A stretch of DNA of 64,000 nt from Verrucomicrobiota bacterium (GTDB lineage: Bacteria > Verrucomicrobiota > Verrucomicrobiae > Limisphaerales > UBA11358), in NCBI GenBank assembly GCA_014860005.1, contig JACZKP010000076.1, positions 310,001-374,000 of the forward strand, in the 5' to 3' direction. The notes under the pieces are model-generated. The model did not search any database, was not told the origin of the DNA, and worked only from the letters and a program-made list of their open reading frames with translations. Made by a program: the position numbers and the translations under genes. Within the stretch, counting starts at the first letter, position 1; the number at the start of each line of letters is the position of its first letter. Below are positions 44,701-53,700 of the stretch, piece after piece.

Positions 44701-45921
44701 GAACAGCTTCAATAATTGCCCGGGTTCCCAAACGGCGAATAATTCGTCGGGAACCGCAACGCATTCACCCGTTTTCGCAAGCTTGCCCGAAGTCGTCAGC
44801 ACCAGGCGCTGGCCGTTTATCTCAGCCAACATGCTCTCCAGGATGATCTGACTGCATGTGCCATCGAGACCAGGAGCAAACTGAACCGCGCCCTTTAGCA
44901 AACTGTAGGCCTCCGCCCGGTCCCTAAATGGGAGATCATCGTTGCCAAGCCATTGAAGCATGGCCTTTGCGGCGAGTGTGCCTGCACGTTTCAGAAGCCA
45001 TCGGTTTGTAGGAGATGTGGCCGGGTCTTTGATCGCAAATCGGGCTGGGTCCTGAATGAAGGGTGCATTGCAGGAGAACGGCAGATCCAAGCCCGCTCCA
45101 GTCGGCAGGACGACGTAAAGCCGGTTAGATTCGGACAAGCCCAAAACAATTTCAACGCGGCATGGTGGGAGATGCAGATCTTCCGCGACCAAGCCTCTTT
45201 CGGCGCGTATTTCTTCTGCCGCCTCGTCAGGAAAGCAAACCTCATCGCTCTGTACCAAAAGCAACTTTTGCGACTCCTCGCCGGTCAGCTTGACCCATGA
45301 CGAATCCTGCACCGGCCCTTTGTGGAGCGGTTGTCGCTTGATGGCCTTTCCTTCAATGGCAAGTTCCTTGAGGGTATTGAAGAAAAGCAACGAGGCGGGA
45401 CTCTCCGACCATTCCTCAAAATTCCTCCGCAACTCCGCAGTGCGGTTTCGATCTTGGATTCGCACCCGGATAATCGTTCTCTGAACCGGTCGGGCATCGG
45501 AGATCCATATCGGCTGGGTGAACCGTTTTTTCTTGAAACAGACGGCCAAGGTCGGCGTGCGGACTTCCACAGTGTCGCCGAGACTAAAGGTTGATTTGAA
45601 ACCGACTCCGCGAAAACCGATCGTGTGCAACGTGCGTTTGTTGGAAAATCCAAAACGGCACAGCGAAGCGAATTGTTCTGCAGTAAAATCTGTCCCGTCA
45701 TGCGCGAAGATGAAAGTGTCACCTTCGATGCGCACTGAGGCGCTTTTGGCGCCGGCATCATCCGCATTTTGAAGCAACTCGGAAACGACGTGACGCACAC
45801 TGGTCTGCACTTGGCGAAAAAGTTGGTGCCATGGCGCAGCTATTTCCGGTCGATTCTCCAAGAGTTCCCAGTTTTCCCGAGCCTCCTGTTCGATCCGACT
45901 GAAATAGTTTGGCGGTTGCAT
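41746..45921 (-). CDS. large GHKL/sacsin-type ATPase of a defence operon
   Basis: A 1391-residue protein from ATG 45921. The N-terminus has the GHKL ATP site in classical order: SELLQNADDAGA (residues 48-58, Asn52), FAHDGTDF (72-79) and TIGFRGVGFKSTFSLGD (100-116). This is the sacsin-N-terminal (HSP90/histidine kinase-like) type found in several defence proteins. Most of the rest is unassigned, with an acidic Glu/Pro-rich linker near residues 1190-1270 before a final small domain of about 120 residues. The gene lies 12 bp after the DUF3883 helicase, and I infer they work together. It is much longer than single-domain ATPases of this fold. Confidence 0.75.
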   Translation of the reverse strand: MQPPNYFSRIEQEARENWELLENRPEIAAPWHQLFRQVQTSVRHVVSELLQNADDAGAKSASVRIEGDTFIFAHDGTDFTAEQFASLCRFGFSNKRTLHTIGFRGVGFKSTFSLGDTVEVRTPTLAVCFKKKRFTQPIWISDARPVQRTIIRVRIQDRNRTAELRRNFEEWSESPASLLFFNTLKELAIEGKAIKRQPLHKGPVQDSSWVKLTGEESQKLLLVQSDEVCFPDEAAEEIRAERGLVAEDLHLPPCRVEIVLGLSESNRLYVVLPTGAGLDLPFSCNAPFIQDPARFAIKDPATSPTNRWLLKRAGTLAAKAMLQWLGNDDLPFRDRAEAYSLLKGAVQFAPGLDGTCSQIILESMLAEINGQRLVLTTSGKLAKTGECVAVPDELFAVWEPGQLLKLFAPGSNCLLASEVSGSVHKLRSHGWINTVDSDGALQLLEQSDNVPRPASWPQLHALWAFVQNEISHDWNNERRRRMKIVPVDGGKILHASNGVVRLSSRRDLLTPEDWKFIMDYAATLDGEWLAWISKRAPKKTPAWNEKVDPAYSLLQVLALHEPSSVDRIAAQASLRIFTGKEVALADCVRVAHIMAALGASIPEGFRYVSEALRLCDFSHGVVVDETGSIEDIVPASWAKEHLLHEDYSRNFQSCKAETWKQWSRTPGSKLLLFAPIIGQEQKLYSRGSVTRFVTARGADEPAEFHYRRDDFTVVDFGFPSDLLKHWEKLSKTDPAVWAAVTEGILTAPTHHWGEKTETDVRHNGTTYYKSLDCGFIPAEWINHLRSVPCLPDSHGKFHVPSELFLLTPETEPLRGVEPFIRLELDTERTKPLLKLLGVRDTPADADKLLSRLHTLSGMPQPLQHLPQISRFYEALDRIAVRCTPAELSPIKEAFNQKAIILTDTGEWLTSGELSIFPDEDNGSPSVHTSLRNLGLWPRIGVPERPALERTIEWLKSMESGAKVDAAAAKRVRAALQRDPVRIWNECQHWLTLDSTWVAVNDLKYRLTMQSLMKWGELFPAIKCATANLQMVSVEIAQLPPFVAIRNLGEVVEFRVTRFVESPRTGGSREWLTVLAEGLCRSKFSNDEETHRVRTVAQWLHQTVWSTFAHLDVTPYVEGAPAGEPFTPKVLWQDAKLYVAGQSTVRLYKDLADELARPFDHKQVADAVAACIDRTPEFVAEYLQAHFGLDAQPELAVRPAEAASSDSQPGADESPESKETSHETSETTGEETPAENAEDVPPGEGEDDAAKSETDDDRTEEAEPKPPTPPKPTLIEIYARQRGFRWHATEKCFTHPDGRWIKKSESPFNWEERAARGELVSRLWVTEQKLANGVEIAAELWTLFGQQPCSTTMVVVGDDHAPCALTGQELLELKNSRQITLHPARYRIVETE

Positions 45922-45933
45922 GATCCCAGTGAG

Positions 45934-48900
45934 CTACTTGCCCTTTCCGTTTTCCTGGTCGAATAGTTCCGTCAGTTTTAAGTTAATGCTGGCAGTTGCG
46001 AACTCCGGCTCCTGCGTGAACGGGCGCTGAAGATAAACTGGCTTCTCCGCGACCCCGTCTTCCACCAAGACAATTGCGAGTATGTAAGCGTCTGGGCGAT
46101 TGAGCGCGGTCAGGATTTCGTTCTTGGTCACAGTCACTGTATCAGCGCCTTTGACCCGGCCCTTGACTTCGATGAAACGGAGTTGTCCTTCTTTGGCGTG
46201 ACCCTTCGGATATCGGGATTCAACATCGTACCCGCGGTTTTCCTGACACACACTGTGTGGTTCGAAGCCTTGCTCACGTTCGAAGACGAGTACCTTTTCC
46301 ATGGCAAGGCGCTCGGTTTCTCGATTGCTCGCCCCATAAGGCGGGGGCTCCTCCCGCAGTGTGGCGACCTTCGGCTCGTTCGCAAAGAGACCCGCCGGAA
46401 CGATCAACGCACCGCCGATCACGTGCGGTGGACGGGCGGCGATCTTCAGTTCGAGCTCCAATTCCTCCGTGCGTTTCTTGAGACGTTCGGCTAGAGCGTC
46501 TGCACGCTGCCGGGCATTAGAGGAGTTCAGATTGGAGCGAGACTTTCCTGCGTCTTCCATGGCTTTCAGTTCTTCAGCTCGGTGATCCCAGTAATTGATT
46601 TCCCGTGTAAGACGGTCCTTTACCTGCGCCATCGTTTTCCGCACGAATGCTTCGCGTCGCCCCTTGACCTCCTGCAGATGCTCCGGCACGGTTTTTTGGA
46701 TGGCAAAACTCAACGCCTTTGACTCCAGGTTCTCTCTTAGCCAGGCTTCATCCAACAGCGGTAGGATGCATTGCTTCTGTTCCTGGCTGGCCGGGATATA
46801 ATCCAGATAGGGAGCGTAGCCGGCGATGATTCCCGCACCATCCTTGCGCTGCTCTACAAAATGGAGCCGGCGCGATATGACCCGTTCATTCCGGCCCGCC
46901 ACGTTCCGCCCATCCACAATCGCTTGTTCGATATAAAGCAGGACGCGTGGTTCTTTGCCGTCGTCGTGAGGATCAATAAGAACCGACCCCTGTTTAAGCA
47001 GGCCGCGATGCTTCTCCAACACCAAGTCCACGGTGGCATCGAGCAGAGGGTGCCCCGGGGCTACGAGCGCAGCGGGGGGCTTTCCCTCAACCCGGAGTGC
47101 TTCTTTCTCGTTGAAGAAGGTGATCCTCTCGTAGGAACGCAGTACCGGTGCTTTTAATCCGGTAATACGATCCCGGTTGCGGATATCAGCAGGCACATGC
47201 CGAATCTCGAAACGTTTCGGCTCTCGTTTGAGCATCTGACCGCCGAGATGGGAAAACGCCTCCGCGAAGAAGGAGCCGATGTAATGGGGTTGGAGCCGTC
47301 GCGCCTGGGCCCGCTCTATTGAATCACGAATTTCCTGTACGCGGCGGGCGTCCAAACGCTCTTCGGCCAGCAAGTGATCGTGAAGCAACTGCTCCAAATG
47401 GTCCCGATCCAGTTGCCCGATCACCGCATCTAACTTTGCCTTAACTTCCCGTGTTTCCCCATAACGGACAGCTTCGATAAGCAGTTCTCGAAGAGGTCGT
47501 CCCTCAAAGACCTTGCCCAACACGTCGAACACGGCACCATTGAGTGCCTTGCTCTGTTCAGCGATTTTTTCAAGGAGCCGGTAGTAAATGTCGCCCTCGC
47601 GCGTTTCCTTAGCGACGAGGTTCCACAAGTGGCATACCTCGGACTGTCCGATGCGGTGAATGCGTCCAAACCGTTGTTCGAGACGATTCGGATTCCACGG
47701 CAAATCGTAATTCACCATCAGGTGCGCCCGCTGAAGGTTGATGCCTTCACCGGCTGCATCGGTGGCAATGAGAATCAACACGCTTGGGTCATTGCGAAAC
47801 GCCTCCTGAATTTGTCGCCGCTTCTCGCGTGGGGTTTGGCCATGAATGCAGACCACTGCCTCGGGCTGCCCCACCAGTTTGCTCAACTGATCGTTCAGAT
47901 AATTCAACGTGTCCCGCTGCTCTGTGAAGATGACCAACTTGCGGCGGTTCCGCTGGGCGTCAAACATTTCATTGTTCTCGAGGATGCCTTCGGACAACTC
48001 CCTCCATTTGGTGTCTTTGCCGGAGCGGCGGATCGCCAGTGCCTGGGCTTCCAATTTGCGTAAGGTCTGAATTTCCGTTTCAAGTTCGGCAATGGTCCGC
48101 GCCGCAGTCGCCTGATCAGCAATCTCCTCTTGTGCGGCTTCTGACTCATCCGCTGGAGTTTCTTCCAGATCCTCGAGTTCTTCCGGCGTCATCTCCTGAA
48201 CCGGGGACTTAATGGCTTCGTCCCCTTTAGTTCCTCGACGCAGCAGCCTCTCCTCGCGCAATCGCGCCTCCAAGCGTTCCTTTCTGCGGCGCAAGGACTG
48301 ATAAATCGCCTCGGGTGAGGAGGCAAGGCGTCGTTGCAGAATTGTCAACGCGAAGCCGACGGTTCCCCGGCGGCCTTCGTTCCCAAGTTGATCCGCTCGG
48401 TCAAATTCGTTTCGCACGTAATCCGTCACGTCCTTGTAAAGCGCCGCTTCTTCGGCTGATAGGGGATACGGCACGGTATAGGCAATGCGCTCGGGAAAAA
48501 GCGGCTTGCCTTCCATCGTAAGCAACCCCTCCTTCACCATGCGACGCATCACGTCCGAGGTGTCGGCAAGATGGACCCCGTCGCGCAATCGTCCTTCGAA
48601 GCGATCGCCGTCAATGAGCGACAGGAACAGTTGAAAATCCTGTTCTTTGCCGTTGTGCGGGGTTGCGGTGAGCAACAGGAATTGCCGTGTGTGCTCGCTA
48701 AGCAACTGACCGAGGCGAAACCGCTTCGTGTATTTGACTTCATTACCAAAGTAGGTAGCCGACATTTTGTGCGCTTCATCGACGACCACGAGGTCCCAAT
48801 CCACCACCTTTAGTTTTTCCTGAATTTCTTCGTTGCGACTGAGTTTATCGAGGCGGGCAAGACAAAGGCTGTGCTCCTGGAACCAGTTTCCCGTTCGTGC

Positions 48901-49467
48901 AGCCTCCAACGCCTCGTTGGTCATAATCTCGAACTGCAGGCTGAATTTTTCGTCGAGTTCATCCTGCCACTGCTCCACGAGATTGCCGGGTGCAACAATG
49001 AGGCATTTCGATATGTCACCGCGGATAATGAGTTCCTTTATAAGCAGGCCCGCCATGATGGTCTTGCCGGCACCGGGATCGTCAGCCAAGAGGAACCGCA
49101 AAGGCTGCTGTCTCAACATCCGGTCATAAACCGCCGTGATCTGGTGAGGGAGCGGCCGCACTAGCGACGTGGTCACCGCGATGAGCGGATCGAATAAAAA
49201 AGCGAGGCGGAGCCGTTGGGCTTCGGAGGCCAGCCGGAACAAATAGCCGTCGCCATCAAAGCTGAAGGGCCTGGCTTGCTGGACAAGCTCGATGTTCGGT
49301 TCTTCGTCCTTAAACAGCACCCGATCAGCAACACGCCCTTGTGCATCCACGTACGTCACGCTGGCGGCCAGCTCACCGTGAGGTTGGGTGTGTCTGATCG
49401 TGACGCTCTCGTTGGGAACGATGCCCTTGACGATACTGCCTACGACCAAATCAGATAATCTTGCCAT
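45934..49467 (-). CDS. SNF2-type helicase with C-terminal DUF3883 (NOV) domain
   Basis: A 1177-residue protein. ATG 49467 is preferred over an upstream TTG. The motor has LLADDPGAGKT (residues 127-136), DEAH (230-233), LLTATPHNG, and in the second lobe LIATDAAGEGINL and RFGRIHRIGQ. Residues about 1040-1150 contain GYDVESR...LRFIEVKGRVKGA, the DUF3883 domain, a PD-(D/E)XK relative. Proteins of this layout occur in DISARM-like and DUF1156-type defence systems. It is the first gene of the minus-strand operon and divergent from the LysR gene. Confidence 0.88.
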   Translation of the reverse strand: MARLSDLVVGSIVKGIVPNESVTIRHTQPHGELAASVTYVDAQGRVADRVLFKDEEPNIELVQQARPFSFDGDGYLFRLASEAQRLRLAFLFDPLIAVTTSLVRPLPHQITAVYDRMLRQQPLRFLLADDPGAGKTIMAGLLIKELIIRGDISKCLIVAPGNLVEQWQDELDEKFSLQFEIMTNEALEAARTGNWFQEHSLCLARLDKLSRNEEIQEKLKVVDWDLVVVDEAHKMSATYFGNEVKYTKRFRLGQLLSEHTRQFLLLTATPHNGKEQDFQLFLSLIDGDRFEGRLRDGVHLADTSDVMRRMVKEGLLTMEGKPLFPERIAYTVPYPLSAEEAALYKDVTDYVRNEFDRADQLGNEGRRGTVGFALTILQRRLASSPEAIYQSLRRRKERLEARLREERLLRRGTKGDEAIKSPVQEMTPEELEDLEETPADESEAAQEEIADQATAARTIAELETEIQTLRKLEAQALAIRRSGKDTKWRELSEGILENNEMFDAQRNRRKLVIFTEQRDTLNYLNDQLSKLVGQPEAVVCIHGQTPREKRRQIQEAFRNDPSVLILIATDAAGEGINLQRAHLMVNYDLPWNPNRLEQRFGRIHRIGQSEVCHLWNLVAKETREGDIYYRLLEKIAEQSKALNGAVFDVLGKVFEGRPLRELLIEAVRYGETREVKAKLDAVIGQLDRDHLEQLLHDHLLAEERLDARRVQEIRDSIERAQARRLQPHYIGSFFAEAFSHLGGQMLKREPKRFEIRHVPADIRNRDRITGLKAPVLRSYERITFFNEKEALRVEGKPPAALVAPGHPLLDATVDLVLEKHRGLLKQGSVLIDPHDDGKEPRVLLYIEQAIVDGRNVAGRNERVISRRLHFVEQRKDGAGIIAGYAPYLDYIPASQEQKQCILPLLDEAWLRENLESKALSFAIQKTVPEHLQEVKGRREAFVRKTMAQVKDRLTREINYWDHRAEELKAMEDAGKSRSNLNSSNARQRADALAERLKKRTEELELELKIAARPPHVIGGALIVPAGLFANEPKVATLREEPPPYGASNRETERLAMEKVLVFEREQGFEPHSVCQENRGYDVESRYPKGHAKEGQLRFIEVKGRVKGADTVTVTKNEILTALNRPDAYILAIVLVEDGVAEKPVYLQRPFTQEPEFATASINLKLTELFDQENGKGK

Positions 49468-49495
49468 GCCTGCCAATGCTATCTTACTAAAAGGT

Positions 49496-49524
49496 TTGCG
49501 CAATGGTTAGATTTGGCATATACA
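49496..49524 (+). promoter_or_regulatory. sigma70-like promoter of the LysR gene
   Basis: TTGCGC (49496-49501), a 17-bp spacer, then TATACA (49519-49524). The predicted start, near 49531, falls inside the palindrome at 49523-49540. The assignment is by pattern only. Confidence 0.5.
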
Positions 49525-49540
49525 TGACTCGATAGTCATG
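49523..49540. promoter_or_regulatory. 18-bp palindrome, probable operator
   Basis: CATGACT-CGAT-AGTCATG: perfect 7-bp arms around a 4-bp centre, 7 bp before the LysR ATG. It overlaps the proposed -10 end and transcript start and lies in the 80-bp gap between the divergent helicase and LysR genes, the usual place for autoregulation. Confidence 0.6.
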
Positions 49541-49547
49541 TGATGAA

Positions 49548-50429
49548 ATGATTGAACTCCAAAAAGGCTTATCTCTGGATCGGCTAAAGACCTTCTGTTT
49601 GGTTGTACGAGCAGGTTCAATTGCTGCAGCTGCTGTGAACGATCCCAACCAGCAGAGTCAATTCAGCCGTCAGATTAAGGACTTGGAGGAGGTGATTGGT
49701 AAACAACTTGTTAGAAAGGAAGGTAAAGAGGTCAAGCCCACCGCCGCTGGATTGGAACTAGCCGCGCTTGCCGGAGGTTTTTTTGCCGGACTGGACGAGT
49801 TGGGGGCGGAATCGAGCAACAGAGCAATAGTACTCGCCGGAGGTGAAAGTATCATGCGCTGGGTCGTACTCCCAGAAATAAGCAGGCTTACCAATCCCAT
49901 GTTCAAATGGAGACTTCGGTCCGTTCGCACTCAGCACACTCTGGATGCGCTGATGAATGGCACAGTAGACCTCGGCGTTATCCGAGAGGACGCTGTGACG
50001 GAAGACTTTGTCAGCAAGCCCGTGGGGAAGATCGATTACACCTGGGTTTTCCCACGCAAACTGCTGCCTGGCCGCACAGCATCGGGGATCTACGATGCGA
50101 AGCGCTTGCCTTTTGCCTTGCTCGCTGGAGACGGCAAGCTCGCCCGCCAGATCATTGAAGCTGCAGCCGAGAACGAACTGCGGCTGGATATCCGAATGGA
50201 GCTTGAGAGTTTTTCACTGCTTCTTGAAGCCGTGAAAACAAGGAATCTCGGTGCCGTGGTTCCCCAAAAGGCGGTCGGGGAACTGCCCCAAGATGAATAT
50301 GCCGTTATCGAAGACGATCAACTCGCGATACCCCCGCGTCCGCTCGTTCTTGTCGCTCACGCGAAAACGTACGAGTTCCGACCGCGGCTGCGCAAAGCCT
50401 TCGAAGAGTGCGCTCGCATCCTGACATGA
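49548..50429 (+). CDS. LysR-type transcriptional regulator
   Basis: A 293-residue protein from ATG 49548. The N-terminal winged helix is typical (LSLDRLKTFCLVVRAGSIAAAA, then QSQFSRQIKDLEEVIGKQLV, residues 8-58). The rest matches a periplasmic-binding-like effector domain (GTVDLGVIRED near residue 138). LysR proteins bind DNA as tetramers and respond to small molecules. It is divergent from the ten-gene defence operon and upstream of the second one, so it is well placed to control either. Confidence 0.85.
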   Translation: MIELQKGLSLDRLKTFCLVVRAGSIAAAAVNDPNQQSQFSRQIKDLEEVIGKQLVRKEGKEVKPTAAGLELAALAGGFFAGLDELGAESSNRAIVLAGGESIMRWVVLPEISRLTNPMFKWRLRSVRTQHTLDALMNGTVDLGVIREDAVTEDFVSKPVGKIDYTWVFPRKLLPGRTASGIYDAKRLPFALLAGDGKLARQIIEAAAENELRLDIRMELESFSLLLEAVKTRNLGAVVPQKAVGELPQDEYAVIEDDQLAIPPRPLVLVAHAKTYEFRPRLRKAFEECARILT

Positions 50430-50523
50430 GAAGCGCAACCTCGCTTTAGCGAAGCTGACGAGGTGGGCCCGAACCGGAGCGGACAATGATCCCATCTGAA
50501 CGTAGCAAACACATATCCCTGCT

Positions 50524-50589
50524 ATAGGGCAACCGGCTGTTCAGTTGAACTTGGAAGTTCCCAAGGAGGAGCGTGGCCGGAAGCGATAA
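50524..50589 (+). pseudogene. tail fragment of the small basic membrane protein
   Basis: A short frame reads PAVQLNLEVPKEERGRKR and stops at 50587-50589, matching the end of the protein encoded at 28086-28301 (PAIQLNLDVPKEERDRKR). The membrane helix and start are missing. Confidence 0.55.
50541..50588 (+). repeat. 48-bp imperfect direct repeat, right copy
   Basis: 42 of 48 positions match 28253-28300 in the same orientation. Four of the six differences are synonymous or conservative, so shared coding ancestry rather than recent duplication may explain it. Confidence 0.7.
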
Positions 50590-50748
50590 ATGCCCCTTCA
50601 AGTGCTGGGCGGGTTCAAGATGCACGGAAACTTCTTGCCTCTGCGCCCGGGGATGTTAGTTCGCGATTGCAAGAATTGATTAGTTCTCTTTCCCAACCAA
50701 GGCGGACTAAGCTCGCCAAATCACTACCATTCTTTTTATCTTCCCTCT

Positions 50749-53700
50749 GTGCCTGAAATCGCAAATCCGAGGCCTGGAATGATTGTGGCCGTGCGAAAGC
50801 GCCGAGGGGTTGTCACCTCGGTGCTCGAATTTCCTTCGTCTTCGGGAGAAACCCTTCGGGTAGCCCAGGTTGAATACGCTGACGGCAATCAACCCTTCGA
50901 GGAACAAGTCGTTTGGGAACGGGAGTGCCACACGCAAGTCTTCGAGCCTCGCAGTCTGCCGAATGTTTCCGGCAGTGCCCCGGTTCCCGAAGAATCGTTT
51001 GATTGCGTTCATCGCGCCGCTCGCTGGCTTGCGTTGTCACCCTTCGTTGGCAATACGGACGAAACAGCCTCACCTGCGATTGTCACGGCACCACTTTTCG
51101 GAGCGATTCAGGCCGAGGATTTTCAACTCGTTCCGCTCGTGCGCGCCTTGCAGATGCCGCGCGTCTCGTTGCTATTGGCCGATGATGTCGGCTTGGGCAA
51201 GAGCATCGAAGCGGGACTGGTCTTGAGCGAACTGATTCGCCGCCGTCGTATTCGCAAGGTGCTTGTTCTGTGCCCGGCGGCGCTACGCTACCAGTGGCAG
51301 CAGGAATTGCGCACGAAGTTCGGCCTACACTTCGACATCGTTGACCGCCCCGAGACTCACGCCTTGCGCAAGCAGCTTGGCATGGATGCAAACCCTTGGC
51401 GTACGTTTCAGCGCGCCATCACGTCGCTCCATTACCTCAAACAGCCGGATGTCCTCGAACAGTTCATCGCTCTTTGCCGGCGGCAGATGGAAAACACCGC
51501 GAGTCTGCCTTGGGACTTGGTCATCCTCGACGAAGCGCACAATTGCATGCCTTCCGCCGTGGGTGAAGACAGTGATCTGGCTCGGATGGTCGCCCAGATT
51601 TCACCTTACTTTGAACACCGTCTGTTCCTCACTGCCACGCCTCACAACGGCTACACGCACTCTTTTTCCGGGCTGCTTGAACAACTCGATCCCGTCCGTT
51701 TCACGCGCACTGATGAATTCAGCAAGGCCGAACAAACCCGGCTCGCCCAGGTCGTCATTCGTCGCCTAAAGAGCGAAGTGAACGAAACGGACCGCGCGTT
51801 GGGTCGTCCCGAACGCTTCGCCAAACGCATCATCGAACCGGCACCGTTGCAGTTCAGCCACAATGAGCTGGCACTCCTCGAACGCTTCGCCGAATTCCGT
51901 CGTGCTCTGCGGGCCTTGTTTCTCGGCAGGAGCAAAGGCGAACAACGCTCCGGCTCGTTTGCAATGGAGATTCTGAACAAGCGATTGTTATCCTGTCCGT
52001 TCGCTTTTGCCGACTCCTGGCAGCGATTTAGGGAAGGTCTGGCCACCGAGAAGGCCGCGTCAGAGGCCGAACTGATCGGTGCTCGCCGAGAAGTCGAAGC
52101 AGATGTGGATGACGACGGTGAAAGAGAAGGCCGTCAACGACACGCCTCGCGCATTGCTGGCGCATGGCTACAAGAACGGCGTTTACAACTTGATCCATTT
52201 ATCAAAGCCGTTGATGAGGCGCTGTTCGCTCTTGGCTTGGGCAACTTCTCAATTGAGAAGTCAGTTCCGACCGACGATGCGCGTTTCGACCAATTGCTCG
52301 CACTTATCGAATCCCGGCTGCGCTCTGGCAAAGCCTGGCGCGATGACGAACGCGTCATCGTTTTCACCGAATACAAGACCACACTCGATTATTTACATAG
52401 TCGGCTGTTGGATCGCTTTCCCGATGAACCGCCGGAACGCTTTCGGTTGCTTTATGGCGGGATGCCCGACTCGACGCGCAAGCGTGAGGAAATCAAGCAA
52501 GCGTTCAATGACCCTGCTGATCCCGTTCGCATCCTGTTGGCAACGGATGCTGCGTCCGAAGGACAAAATCTTCAAGAGACCGCTCGTCTGTTGCTGCATT
52601 GGGATGTGCCGTGGAATCCCTCGCGACTCGACCAACGCAATGGCCGTCTCGACCGTCACGGTCAGGCGCGCGACGTTATCATTTTTCATTTCACCAGTGA
52701 GGCCGACGCTGACCTCAAGTTTCTTGGGCGCGTCCTCGAAAAAGTCGAACAGATCCGCACCGACCTTGGTTCAGTCTCGGAGCTTTTTGATGCCGCCTTT
52801 GCTCAACGCTTTCATCAGCTTCGCGACGCCGAACTTGTGGACAGTCAGCTTGACCTCGACATCAAACACCGGCGCAGTCGTAGCCGGGAAACCCTCCCTC
52901 ATTGCGAAGTCAAAGCACCGGAAACCCAGGCCGCCATCGAGTGGTTGAAAAAGGAACTCGGTTTTTCACCGGCCAGCCTGCGCTCCATTCTTGAAACCGC
53001 ATTTGGTATGGCTTCCGGCGGTGCTCGCCTCACTGGACCGGATGCCAAGGGGCGATTGCGGCTGCCCGGTCAGATTCCACCCGACTGGCGTTCCATCGTT
53101 GATGATGAACTTCGGCTTCCATCGCGTGGTGGGGTTGACGGTGCGTTGCCCGCCCTCGTCTTTGACCCTCAGCAATTCGTGGAAGTCCGCAATGGCCGCC
53201 CTGTTTTCCGTCCATCGAAGGACACGGCCCTTTTACATCTGGGTCATCCGATGATTCACCGGGCGTTGCTTCGACTTTCTCGTGCGCGCTATCCTGGCAC
53301 TGCGGAATCCGAGGCTTGCTCCCGCTGGACGGTGCGCCGAGGCGAAGTTCCCACCGGTGCGGATGCCCTCATTGTTATCACCGTCGAGGAACTCGCGAAC
53401 AACGAACTCCGCGAGGCGTTTCATCACTGGTGTCGCGGACTTCGATTCGCGGTTCGCAAGCAACGTCTCGAAGGCCCGCTGCCTCACGTTCCACTTGGTG
53501 ACGACGCTCAGCACGCTCCCGAATCTTCTTCCGACGCCATTCGCTCCGCCCGCGACCTGTGGGCTGACGTTCTGCCGGATGTTGAAGACGCCCTGACGAA
53601 ACACGCCGAGCGCCTCACGACGCAAATCAAGAAGCAGCTTGCGACCAAGCTCACCGAAGAAACCCGCGAGCAGAAACAGCTTTTTGCTACTCGTCAGCGC

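Larger units (their letters stand above)
50430..50748. other. gap between LysR gene and DrmD-like operon
   Basis: No complete gene. It contains the remnant at 50524-50589 with the right copy of the 48-bp repeat. A further stretch up to 50748 is open in one frame but has no start and no recognised family. No strong promoter was identified for the downstream operon. Confidence 0.45.

Noticed and set aside
50430..50460. Rho-independent terminator after the LysR gene
   Set aside because: A weak CCTCG...CGAGG stem is present, but the loop is long and no T-run follows.
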